A stretch of DNA of 19,379 nucleotides. Origin: Alphaproteobacteria bacterium. Its GTDB lineage: Bacteria > Pseudomonadota > Alphaproteobacteria > UBA828. The notes below the pieces were generated by a model. The model saw nothing but the letters and a program-made list of their open reading frames with translations. It did not search any database and was not told the origin of the DNA. This document shows, in pieces, positions 1 through 6,726 of this stretch (within the stretch, counting starts at the first letter, position 1; every line of letters starts with the position of its first letter). The stretch is taken from NCBI GenBank assembly GCA_022826345.1, contig JAJDVB010000049.1:1-19379 (forward strand), given 5' to 3'. Made by a program: the position numbers and the translations under genes.

Positions 1-90
1 ACGACCTCGCGCTACGCGCACTTGGCCAACGACCCCGTAAAAGCGGCCGCCAATCGCATCGCGAGCAGGATCGCCGAGGTCACGGGATGA
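1..90 (+). CDS. Tyrosine recombinase (phage-type integrase), C-terminal fragment
   Basis: Frame 1 is open from the first base and ends at TGA 88-90, giving 29 residues. They begin TTSRYAHLANDP, the box around the nucleophilic tyrosine of tyrosine recombinases (R-Y-A-H-L, with Tyr as residue 5 of the fragment), followed by a short basic/amphipathic tail. These enzymes cut and rejoin DNA at attachment sites through a 3'-phosphotyrosine intermediate. The rest of the gene lies outside the window, so completeness cannot be judged. It marks the edge of an integrated element or its remnant; a second, decayed recombinase lies near the other end at about 18050-18245. Confidence 0.85.
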   Translation, partial: TTSRYAHLANDPVKAAANRIASRIAEVTG

Positions 91-188
91 GTACGGACAG
101 CCCCTGCAATCTGAGCGACGTGCTCGGTCACCGACGCCATCTTGCTGCGCGACAAGCGCGTAATGGTCAAAGCGCGGAAACCCATTGA
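87..188 (+). CDS. Possible 33-residue ORF overlapping the integrase stop
   Basis: An ATG at 87-89 overlaps the integrase stop codon (ATGA arrangement) and reads 33 codons to TGA 186-188, beginning MSTDSPCNLSDV. Such overlap is typical of translational coupling, but the product resembles nothing I recognise, has no evident domain and is short enough to arise by chance. It could be the degraded start of a former downstream gene. Treat as tentative. Confidence 0.2.
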   Translation: MSTDSPCNLSDVLGHRRHLAARQARNGQSAETH

Positions 189-778
189 ACGACAAAGAAG
201 AACTACGATTCGCCGGGTTCAGTTCGCGTTGAGCCCGAATTTCCCGCGTGATTGCAAATGGAATACGAGTCGATCATGTTTCCGCTTAGCCCTGCGCGCA
301 GGCGTCGCAACGTAACTACAGCCGCCACGCCAGCGGTGGCCGGGTAGGCAGGATCGTTGCCGTTCGCGAGACCCTCCGTCTTCGCGATGCAAGCACCTCG
401 AACGGCAGTTCAAGCCGCCCCCGGAGGCCGTCCCGGCCGTGCCGTCCGGTGCGTGCTATTTCGGGCTTGATCGGAGAGCGGCGGGGCGACACCCTTCAGG
501 AGGCACAGTGACCGCCGCCAGAGTGGCTGGCGTTGGCGTTCGCTCAGCAGGCGGGGCGCCGAGCGCAGTCGGCGAAGGTCTTGCCGGTCCAGGCTGTCCT
601 CGCCGCGTAGCATGCCCATGCCGCTGCAACCCTTCAGAAGCCTCGGGCTGCAAATGCGACGGTGCACATCGCCACAGGAGCGCTCGTCTGCCCTGCAACC
701 ATCCCTTTATCTGGAATGCTATCCGCCCGGAGCTTCGCTTCGGCCAGGGACCTCGCGATGGCTGAATACCTCGCCGAT
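189..778. other. Intergenic stretch without a convincing gene
   Basis: Open frames exist on both strands (for example 219-413 minus, 410-667 minus, 439-765 plus), but their products are Arg/Pro/Cys-rich, unlike any family I know, and lack consistent start signals. One good Shine-Dalgarno-like AGGAGG near 499-504 precedes a GTG, but the frame behind it is Gly/Ala/Cys-rich and not recognisable. A near-perfect inverted repeat (GGGTTCA 215-221, TGAGCCC 230-236) has no T-run. No tRNA or attachment site was identified beside the integrase tail. Confidence 0.5.
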
Positions 779-3301
779 TCAGAACGAGCGGCTGTAGCGC
801 ATCAGCAGTGCGGCTTCGTGCTCGTCCTGGACGTGTCCTGCGTCGCGCGTGACGATACCGGCCAGATGCGCCCGTCCGCCTGCCCACGGACGGGAGTAGA
901 TCAGCTCCAGATCCAGCTGACGGCCCGAGGGCTCCAGGTCCAGGGCGGCTTGCTCGACCGTGACCCGTCCGTCGGGGGTGCGGCCTGACACCCACCGCAA
1001 CTGCGCATGACCTGCCTCGATGCGTAGCGGCTGAGACAATCGGAATCCCCACCGTCCTCCGGCACGATCCATACTTTCGCCCACGAGACCCAGAGCGAAC
1101 GAACCGGTCCATAGCGCCGATGGGTCACGTACCATGCCATGCCCTTGCATCCCGGCGCGGCTCATGCCCGCATGGGCGCCGGCGAGCAGAGTCCAGCCGG
1201 CGCCGAGTGAACGACGCGCCGAGAGCCCCGCGATAACGGAGTCCGCAGCGATCTCGCCGAACGCGCCGCTCGGCCGCCCGCCCACTGCCGCCTCGGCTTC
1301 CGAGAGCCACCCCGCCTGCACGGCGAGGCCGGATCGGCCGAAGCCGTACTCGGTCAACGCACCCGTGGCCTGGCCCGCATCGGGGTCGCGCAGTTCCCCA
1401 TGCTGTGCGTTGCCATGGAAAGCCGCGATACGGAACCAAGCCGCGCCGAGGGACGCCCCATAGCCGATGCTGGCGCCGTCGCGGGCAAACCCAAGGAACG
1501 GATTGACGAATGCGCCCTCATCGGTGAACACGCCCGGATCGATCGATCCGGATCCTTCACCCGCCTTGCCGTTGCCGGCACGGAGCCCGAACTGCCAGCC
1601 CAGGTGGGCGCGGTATCCGAACAGCAGCCGACCGCCTCCGAGCTCCTGAGCGAGCGACAACGAGCCGAGCGAGGCGGACGCGTCCGCCTCATTGCGGAAG
1701 TCCGAACCTTGCACGCCACCGAAGTCATGAGACGTCGCCACAGCATCGAGGCGCAGTCGGAACTCGGTGTCATTCATGCGCCACCTTGGGCCGCGTGGAT
1801 CGCGTCCCAGTGTTCTAAGACGCTCTTCGAGCCCAAACATGGAAGACCGGCTGGGCCCGAGGTAGTCGCCAAGCGGGCGGAAGAACGGCGCGTCCAGGTC
1901 GTCGAAGCTTGCGACCTCCCGCGACGCGAACCCCCGCGCGAGCGAATCCCCGTACGCGCCGCCCAGGTGGAATACGCTGGCGGCGCTCGGCGCCGAGGGA
2001 CCGGACAGCACGCGGCCGGTCAGCATCCGCGTCTCGCCCACCGGACGCGTCGCGGCGTCGAGGTCGAGGAAGCCCCGGCCATACACGTCCGAGTCGGCAT
2101 ACTCACCCGTCCGATCGGCGGTCGCGAGCATGCGCTCAACGATCTCGTCGTTGCCGAGCTGGTTGCGGTAGTGCTGCGCGAGCAGACCGATCCCGCCCGT
2201 CACGAACGGCGCGGCCGACGACGTGCCGGCCTCTTCGAACGTGCGGTAGCATTCCGCCGTACCGGCCGGGCAGTAGAAGCCCGGTACCGGACCAGTGATA
2301 TCCACCCCCGGCGCGGCCAGGCAGAACTCCTTCGCGATGCCGCAAAGATTGGAGAAATCCGCGATTTCCCCCTGCTGGTCCGTCGCCACCACAGCCAGGG
2401 AATGACCCCGCAGCTCCGGGATTCTGACTGGAAGCCCGGCCACGATCTCGACCGAACTGCCGGACTCGACGGAGCCGTCCAGATCGATCTCGCCCCGGGC
2501 GTTGCCAGCTGCCCAAACATAGATCGTGCGTGCGCTGGCCGGGGTATCGACCTGCGCGATGGCATCGATCACGTTGGGGAAGCGCTTACGCAGCGCATCG
2601 GCGCCGAAGTCCTCGATGTTTCCGGGCAGCCCGAAGCTCGCGTTGACCGCAGTTACCCGCCCGTTCAGACGCTCAAAGGCTGACGCAAACTGCTCTTCCA
2701 GGCTGGACTCGAGGTCGCGCAGCAGATCGGGAAGGTCGCGGATCTGCTCGGGCGTGGGGTAATCGCCGAGGATGTCCTCGAGGGTTTCGCCCAAATCGCG
2801 GAACCCCACCGAGATCACATCAGCGTCGAAAGCGACCCCGTGGATGGCCGACGCGCTGCCGGTGCTCGCGTCCGGGCTCGCCCGCCTGTTCGCTGCCATA
2901 ATGCCCGCGACGAACGTTCCATGCCCGACCAGGCTGTGACAGTCGCCGTCGGCGGCTGGGTTGTCGCAGGTGTCGAAGTCGGGCTCGTAGCCCTCGACGT
3001 TGCTCGACTCGAGCTTACCCTCGAACTTCGGGTGGCTTGGGTCGACACCGCTGTCAACGATGCCGAGCGTCACCCCCTTGCCGGTCGCGCCGCGGGCGTA
3101 CGCATGGTGCGCCTTGATCTGTTCCAGACCGTACTGGTTGCGGAACTCGGGGTGCGCGGCATAGGCCCGCCGCCGCTCCTCTTCCGACTTCGGGGACTCC
3201 GGCTGGACGGTTGTGTCTCCGGACGTGGAGATCCCGTCTCCATCATGAATGCAGCCCGCCAAGAGAAGCGCCAAGCCGGCCACCAGAAGCATGTATTTCA
3301 T
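779..3301 (-). CDS. Lipidated subtilisin-like (S8) serine protease with autotransporter-type C-terminus
   Basis: The 840-residue product starts with a lipoprotein signal (residues 1-17, lipobox LAGC with Cys17). A subtilase domain follows: catalytic Asp83 in IVDSGVD, His127 in GHGTFVAG, oxyanion Asn267 in AAGN, and Ser361 in GTSSAAP. From about residue 430 the chain is Gly/Ala-rich with alternating hydrophobic residues and ends in an aromatic (YSRSF), as expected of an outer-membrane beta-barrel. It is therefore probably a surface-anchored or self-secreted protease, comparable in layout to neisserial NalP. The ATG at 3301 is preferred because AGGAAG lies 11 bases upstream; a GTG at 3310 would sit only 2 bases from it. 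It stands alone, with a plausible promoter upstream. Substrates are unknown. Confidence 0.9.
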   Translation of the reverse strand: MKYMLLVAGLALLLAGCIHDGDGISTSGDTTVQPESPKSEEERRRAYAAHPEFRNQYGLEQIKAHHAYARGATGKGVTLGIVDSGVDPSHPKFEGKLESSNVEGYEPDFDTCDNPAADGDCHSLVGHGTFVAGIMAANRRASPDASTGSASAIHGVAFDADVISVGFRDLGETLEDILGDYPTPEQIRDLPDLLRDLESSLEEQFASAFERLNGRVTAVNASFGLPGNIEDFGADALRKRFPNVIDAIAQVDTPASARTIYVWAAGNARGEIDLDGSVESGSSVEIVAGLPVRIPELRGHSLAVVATDQQGEIADFSNLCGIAKEFCLAAPGVDITGPVPGFYCPAGTAECYRTFEEAGTSSAAPFVTGGIGLLAQHYRNQLGNDEIVERMLATADRTGEYADSDVYGRGFLDLDAATRPVGETRMLTGRVLSGPSAPSAASVFHLGGAYGDSLARGFASREVASFDDLDAPFFRPLGDYLGPSRSSMFGLEERLRTLGRDPRGPRWRMNDTEFRLRLDAVATSHDFGGVQGSDFRNEADASASLGSLSLAQELGGGRLLFGYRAHLGWQFGLRAGNGKAGEGSGSIDPGVFTDEGAFVNPFLGFARDGASIGYGASLGAAWFRIAAFHGNAQHGELRDPDAGQATGALTEYGFGRSGLAVQAGWLSEAEAAVGGRPSGAFGEIAADSVIAGLSARRSLGAGWTLLAGAHAGMSRAGMQGHGMVRDPSALWTGSFALGLVGESMDRAGGRWGFRLSQPLRIEAGHAQLRWVSGRTPDGRVTVEQAALDLEPSGRQLDLELIYSRPWAGGRAHLAGIVTRDAGHVQDEHEAALLMRYSRSF

Positions 3302-3340
3302 GGTGCGCACAACTTCCTGCAGCGAATCGAGCCTGTCGAA

Positions 3341-3370
3341 ATTCTACGTTTGCTCGCTCGTAGTCCGCAA
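3341..3370 (-). promoter_or_regulatory. Candidate sigma70-type promoter of the S8 protease gene
   Basis: On the minus strand, TTGCGG (3370-3365) and TAGAAT (3346-3341) are separated by 18 bases. The predicted start near 3334 would give a leader of about 33 bases that includes the ribosome-binding AGGAAG. The match is five of six at -10 and partial at -35. No operator was recognised. Confidence 0.45.
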
Positions 3371-3548
3371 TCGTCGCCACCAATACCTGGTGTCGGCGCC
3401 ATTGATTTTCCCTATAATCGTGCGAACGCACAGGATGTCGTGCTATGCGCCGCGCACCTGCGCCAAATCCGCCAGGACCGACTTGAGCCCCTTGCAGTGC
3501 CGCGCAGTGGCGGCCATCGTCGTGTCGATCATGGGCGCCGCAAAGATC

Positions 3549-3828
3549 ATGAGCATGTCCTGGGAAGACCCGATTCAGTCCCTTGACGAGGCGCTGCCCT
3601 AACGCTGGGGGCGAAGGTGCCGCCGCCGTTCATTGCGCCCGCCACCTCGCGCGAGGTGCGCGAGAAGCCGCAGCTCACACGGGCCCAGATCGCGCCCCTG
3701 ATGAACAGGAGCCTGACCGGCTGCCGGAAGTGGGAGCCGGGAACTCGTTGGGCCGACGGCGCCCCGGCAACGTTGCTGCGGGCGATCCCGATGCCGTCGG
3801 GGGTCGGTGGGCCTTGCCGTCTCCGTGA
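3549..3828 (+). pseudogene. Decayed HTH antitoxin (HigA/MqsA-like) gene
   Basis: The frame from 3549 (MSMSWEDPIQSLDEALP, stop at 3602) resembles the N-terminus of small XRE-type antitoxins. The matching remainder lies in another frame from about 3617: VREKPQLTRAQIAPLMN, then SLTGCRKWEPGTR and PATLLRAI. That pattern (R-x-LTRAQ-x-APLM-x-x-SLTG-x-RKWE-x-GTR) is the HTH core of this antitoxin class, here with substitutions at normally conserved positions. A stop and a frame change separate the halves, so the gene is broken. No intact toxin gene is visible upstream, although one would be expected about 3430-3550. The assignment rests on motif resemblance only. Confidence 0.5.
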
Positions 3829-3843
3829 TCGGCGGTTTGGCCG

Positions 3844-4119
3844 ATGAAATCCCTCCCTGCCATTGTCCGCCCTTACCGGCGCACCCCGGAGTTCACCGAG
3901 GAGACGGTGCCGCCGGGTCTCAGGAAATCGCATCGCACGAGAGCAGGGACCTGGGGCCTGATCGTAGTACTCGACGGAAGGCTTCTCTATCGTATCCTCC
4001 GGTCGCCGGCGGAGGAGTTGATCCTGAACCCCGACCATCCCGGCGTCGTCGAGCCGGAGGTCGAGCACGAGGTCGAGCTGATTGGAAGGGTGCGATTCTA
4101 CGTCGAGTTCTACCGGTAA
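3844..4119 (+). CDS. DUF1971 family protein (cupin-like, tellurite-resistance-associated)
   Basis: The 91-residue product begins MKSLPAIVRPYRRTPEFTEE and carries the family's features in order: the N-terminal YRRTP-x-FTEETVP segment, HRTRAGTWG at about residues 30-38, a short beta-rich stretch (LDGRLLYRIL), PGVVEPEVEHEVE, and a C-terminal RFYVEFYR. Its length matches the whole family, so it appears intact. DUF1971 proteins are small cupin-like proteins sometimes annotated as tellurite-resistance related; their biochemical role is not established. No strong Shine-Dalgarno sequence precedes the ATG. It lies 55 bases before the NYN gene on the same strand, but nothing shows a shared function. 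Confidence 0.8.
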   Translation: MKSLPAIVRPYRRTPEFTEETVPPGLRKSHRTRAGTWGLIVVLDGRLLYRILRSPAEELILNPDHPGVVEPEVEHEVELIGRVRFYVEFYR

Positions 4120-4174
4120 CCGGTGCAGCGAGGGAGACGTTGGGCGTCATGGCGAGCAGCACACGTTCCCCACG

Positions 4175-4882
4175 ATGACCGACATCGCCCCACGACAGCT
4201 CGCCGTCCTGGTGGATGCCGAGAACGTCTCTCCGGCGCTGGCGCCGCGCATCCTCTCGGAGGCTGCGAAGCACGGCAGGGTCGAGATTCGCCGCGCATTC
4301 GGCTCGGCGGCATCTGCCGGGTGGGGCAAGGCCCTTGTGCGCTGCGCCTTTCACACGGCTGATCGCACACCGCAGGCCGGCGGTCGAAATGCAGCCGACA
4401 TCGAGCTGACCATCGCAGCGATGGACCTCTTGCACGACACCAGGATCGAGGGCTTCTGCCTGGTCTCGAGCGACAGCGACTTCGCGCCGCTCGCGATCCG
4501 CCTGCGCCAGAGCGGTCGACATGTCGTCGGCATGGGCGAGCGCAAGACGCCGAGGGCGTTCGTCGAGGCATGCGATGAGTTCGCGTTCCTCGAAGGGGCG
4601 TCCGGCGCCGAAATGCCCGCGGCAGTCTCATGCACGGAGATCGAGCGTCGCGACGACTTCGTCGCGCTGCTGGTCGCTGCCATGGCCTCGCTCGACAAGA
4701 ACGACGGGTGGGTCGATATCGGCTTGGTGGGCGTGAGCCTGCGCGAGGTCGAGCCCGGTTTCGAGCCGTCGAAGTTCGGCAAGAAGAAACTGAGGTCCCT
4801 GTTGCAGTCCTGCGGTCCGCAGGTGGAGGTCGTCACCACTGCCCACAGCTGCCTGGTGAGAATCTCCGCAAGGGACCGATAG
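4175..4882 (+). CDS. NYN domain ribonuclease-like protein with C-terminal LOTUS/OST-HTH domain
   Basis: This 235-residue protein has an N-terminal NYN (PIN-like) fold: Asp14 in LVDAEN, Asp75 in RNAADIEL, and Asp100/Asp102 in LVSSDSDFAPL form the acidic metal-binding set expected of a nuclease. Residues about 115-140 (HVVGMGERKTPRAFVEACDE) complete the domain. Residues about 158-232 match a LOTUS (OST-HTH) RNA-binding domain, including the FGKKKLRSLLQ helix. This NYN-LOTUS layout occurs in bacterial proteins thought to act on RNA, so RNA cleavage or binding in the cytoplasm is inferred. The ATG at 4175 is the only normal start in frame near the domain; a TTG 93 bases upstream would add an unrelated tail. 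The ribosome-binding site is weak. Confidence 0.85.
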   Translation: MTDIAPRQLAVLVDAENVSPALAPRILSEAAKHGRVEIRRAFGSAASAGWGKALVRCAFHTADRTPQAGGRNAADIELTIAAMDLLHDTRIEGFCLVSSDSDFAPLAIRLRQSGRHVVGMGERKTPRAFVEACDEFAFLEGASGAEMPAAVSCTEIERRDDFVALLVAAMASLDKNDGWVDIGLVGVSLREVEPGFEPSKFGKKKLRSLLQSCGPQVEVVTTAHSCLVRISARDR

Positions 4883-4897
4883 GCTCGCCGCTATCCC

Positions 4898-4973
4898 GGC
4901 GGGCCCGCCCCCCGGATCTTGTCCTCCCGAACCGACCCGCCGACCCGGCAGCGCACGCGGGCGGGCCGGCGGG
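4898..4973. other. GC-rich dyads between the NYN gene and the 82-residue ORF
   Basis: A perfect 12-base palindrome GGCGGGCCCGCC sits at 4898-4909, and CCCGCCG (4936-4942) pairs with CGGCGGG (4967-4973). Either could fold in RNA and slow transcription after the NYN gene. There is no T-run, so this is not a typical intrinsic terminator. Confidence 0.3.
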
Positions 4974-5007
4974 TAAGCTGGCATCGACGCAGCAGCGGAG
5001 AATTCCC

Positions 5008-5256
5008 ATGACCGTCCAAGCACTGCCGGACAATCCGGACTACGTGTTCTGCGCCGAGGAGCTGCCCGGGGACGGCATGTACCGCGTCGTCATCGCGGTC
5101 GACGGTCTCGACAAGGTCATCCCCACCACACTGATCGCGCTGACGCTGGATAACGCTCTCAATCTGTGCGACGGCATGAACCGGCGTCTCGGGCACGACC
5201 GGGACTCCTGGATTGCCTTCGCTGCCCGGGTGCGGAAAGCCACCGGCCCGCACTGA
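5008..5256 (+). CDS. Small conserved-looking hypothetical protein (82 residues)
   Basis: ATG 5008 follows GCGGAG at a normal ribosome-binding distance, and the frame ends at TGA 5254-5256. The product (MTVQALPDNPDYVF at its start) is soluble and of mixed composition, without signal peptide or membrane segment. Its middle part, DGLDKVIPTTLIALTLDNAL, reads like an alternating strand-helix protein, and it ends in a basic tail. I do not recognise a family. The good ribosome-binding site and balanced composition favour a real gene. It follows the NYN gene by 125 bases on the same strand, with GC-rich hairpins between them. Confidence 0.6.
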   Translation: MTVQALPDNPDYVFCAEELPGDGMYRVVIAVDGLDKVIPTTLIALTLDNALNLCDGMNRRLGHDRDSWIAFAARVRKATGPH

Positions 5257-5444
5257 GGCTGAGTCTCTGCGAACACTCAAGTGGCTGCGACCGTCGCGGC
5301 GGCCGCTGCGGCCGGCGCGGCGCCTCTATACGAAAGGCGCATCCGCCGGTCGGCCTCGGCACCCTTTATGGATGCGAGGCGCTTGGCCGCGCCGCCCGAG
5401 CCCGCGCCTTCGGCGTTGCCCCATCGGATCATGGATCCCCGCGG

Positions 5445-5796
5445 TCACCCGCCTTGCCCGACGCCCGGTCCGTCCCGAGTGTTCGGGCCGCTGCCGGCCG
5501 CGTCCCGCATGGCCGAGGCGACCCGCTGTTTCAGAATCGCCGAGGCGCGAAACACCACCACCCGACGCACCGAGATCGCCGCCGCCTCGCCGGTCTTCGG
5601 GTTACGGCCCATCCTCGCGGCCTTGTCGCGTGCGATGAAGGTGCCGACAGCCGGAGATCATCAACGTCTCCCCCGCTGTCAGCCGCTCTGCCACCATATC
5701 GATCACGGCATCCACGAGAGACCTCGCATCGCGATCCGGCAGTTCGGCCTCGTCAAGCACAGCGTTTGTCAGACCGGCCCGAGTCACGCTCGCCAT
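5445..5796 (-). pseudogene. IHF-alpha-like (HU/IHF family) gene with a one-base frameshift
   Basis: From ATG 5796 the frame reads the N-terminal helices of an HU/IHF protein (MASVTRAGLTNAVLDEAELP, then [12 protein letters not shown]), then falls out of frame near 5648-5652. Removing one base there (GGCTGTCGG to GGCTTCGG in sense) restores [20 protein letters not shown], the beta-arm with the DNA-intercalating R-NPKTGE motif, then [14 protein letters not shown] and a short tail to TGA at 5445-5447. The repaired protein would have 116 residues. The VFR-S--LK-R end is closer to IHF-alpha than HU. Such proteins bend DNA for recombination and replication. It is either a recent pseudogene or a sequencing error. 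A GGAGGAAGAAAGG tract precedes the start. Confidence 0.8.
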
Positions 5797-6113
5797 AATG
5801 AACCTTTCTTCCTCCCTCGCGACAAATTAGTCCGGCGGGACCGCCGCGCGAAGCGCGACGATGAGGACGCCTCCGGCGCGCACGGCGTCCCTTGTCTGCC
5901 GTGAAGAAGATGATCCCAAGCGGTGGCTCAACACTGCGGCGGCCATGACCATTTGGATGGGTCGGAACCCCACCCAGGACGGCACAAGGAGTGCGCGCCG
6001 CGGGATACCGCTGGAGACCATCCCGATCAGCGAGAGATTCGGGCGAGGGACGGGTCACCCCGCAACACTGCGTGGCATGGTGCTGGCACAGAGAGGCTGT
6101 CAGCAGGAACCCC
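5797..6113. other. Intergenic region with no recognised gene
   Basis: This stretch lies upstream of the broken IHF-like gene and downstream of the redox operon. Minus-strand frames (5827-6021 and 5753-6058) are short and not recognisable. Two compact hairpins, CGGCGG/CCGCCG and CGCGC/GCGCG, lie near 5832-5860 without T-runs. No convincing terminator for the redox operon was found. Confidence 0.4.
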
Positions 6114-6683
6114 TCAATCCATCAGAATACGGATGACGACGCCGCCCATAACGTCTCCGACCTCGATGTCTCGGCGAGGGGAATCCTTGTGGTCGTTGTG
6201 GCAGAGCGCGCAGGCTTCGGCGACGGCGTAGTCGGGATAGATGGCGGTGAAGTACTCCTCTCCGCCCAGCTCCTCTTCGCCGTAGAAGTTCTCGCCCGGA
6301 TTGTCGACGACGAATTCGAGGCCCTCTCTCTCCAGATCCGTCCCAGGACCGTTCTTCTTGTTGATGGGATGGAGCGAGAGCAGCGCATAGGAGAAGTCCT
6401 CGGTCGCATCCATCGCCGCCTCCGAGCCGAAGCGGAACATCTGCGCCGGCAGCGGCAAGGCCAGATCATCCCGAAAGTGCTCGGACGCGGTGATGACCTT
6501 GTCGTCCACGGTGAGGCGTTGGATCACCATCTTCGTGTAGACCTCGCGGTCCGCGGACATCACCGTGTACAGCATGTCGGCGACCCGCTCGTAAGAAACA
6601 TCGTCCGCCGCTGCGGTTGCCGCCGCCAGCGTCGTGGCCGTGCCGAACGCCAACGCGACAATCAGGCTCGATGTTCGTTTCAT
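6114..6683 (-). CDS. DUF3365 family periplasmic mono-haem cytochrome c
   Basis: The chosen start at 6683 has GGGAGG 9 bases upstream and opens a Sec signal peptide (MKRTSSLIVALAFG, Ala-rich cleavage near residue 26). The earlier in-frame Met at 6791 would place about 36 basic residues before the signal and overlap the upstream gene. The mature part (total 189 residues) has a single haem c site, CALCH at 158-162, in the C-terminal third, and the all-periplasmic layout of DUF3365 (Tll0287-like) proteins. That fold is related to haem-binding sensor domains; some members are thought to sense redox state or small molecules. It starts 43 bases after the multihaem gene on the same strand, so the two are likely co-transcribed. 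It may be an electron-accepting or redox-sensing partner. Confidence 0.85.
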   Translation of the reverse strand: MKRTSSLIVALAFGTATTLAAATAAADDVSYERVADMLYTVMSADREVYTKMVIQRLTVDDKVITASEHFRDDLALPLPAQMFRFGSEAAMDATEDFSYALLSLHPINKKNGPGTDLEREGLEFVVDNPGENFYGEEELGGEEYFTAIYPDYAVAEACALCHNDHKDSPRRDIEVGDVMGGVVIRILMD

Positions 6684-6726
6684 GGCTCCTGTCCTCCCAG
6701 GTTTCAATCGGCACACGGCCGAGCGC

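Noticed and set aside
1400..2683. 427-codon plus-strand frame opposite the S8 protease
   Set aside because: Antisense shadow of a gene with all catalytic motifs; no family resemblance.
3413..3418. Perfect TATAAT on the plus strand
   Set aside because: No acceptable -35 element 16-18 bases upstream (TTGATT is only 5 bases away), and the frame after it is not a recognised gene.
5317..5340. Hairpin GCGCCT/AGGCGC between the 82-residue ORF and the IHF-like gene
   Set aside because: Short stem, no T-run on either strand; not convincing as a terminator.
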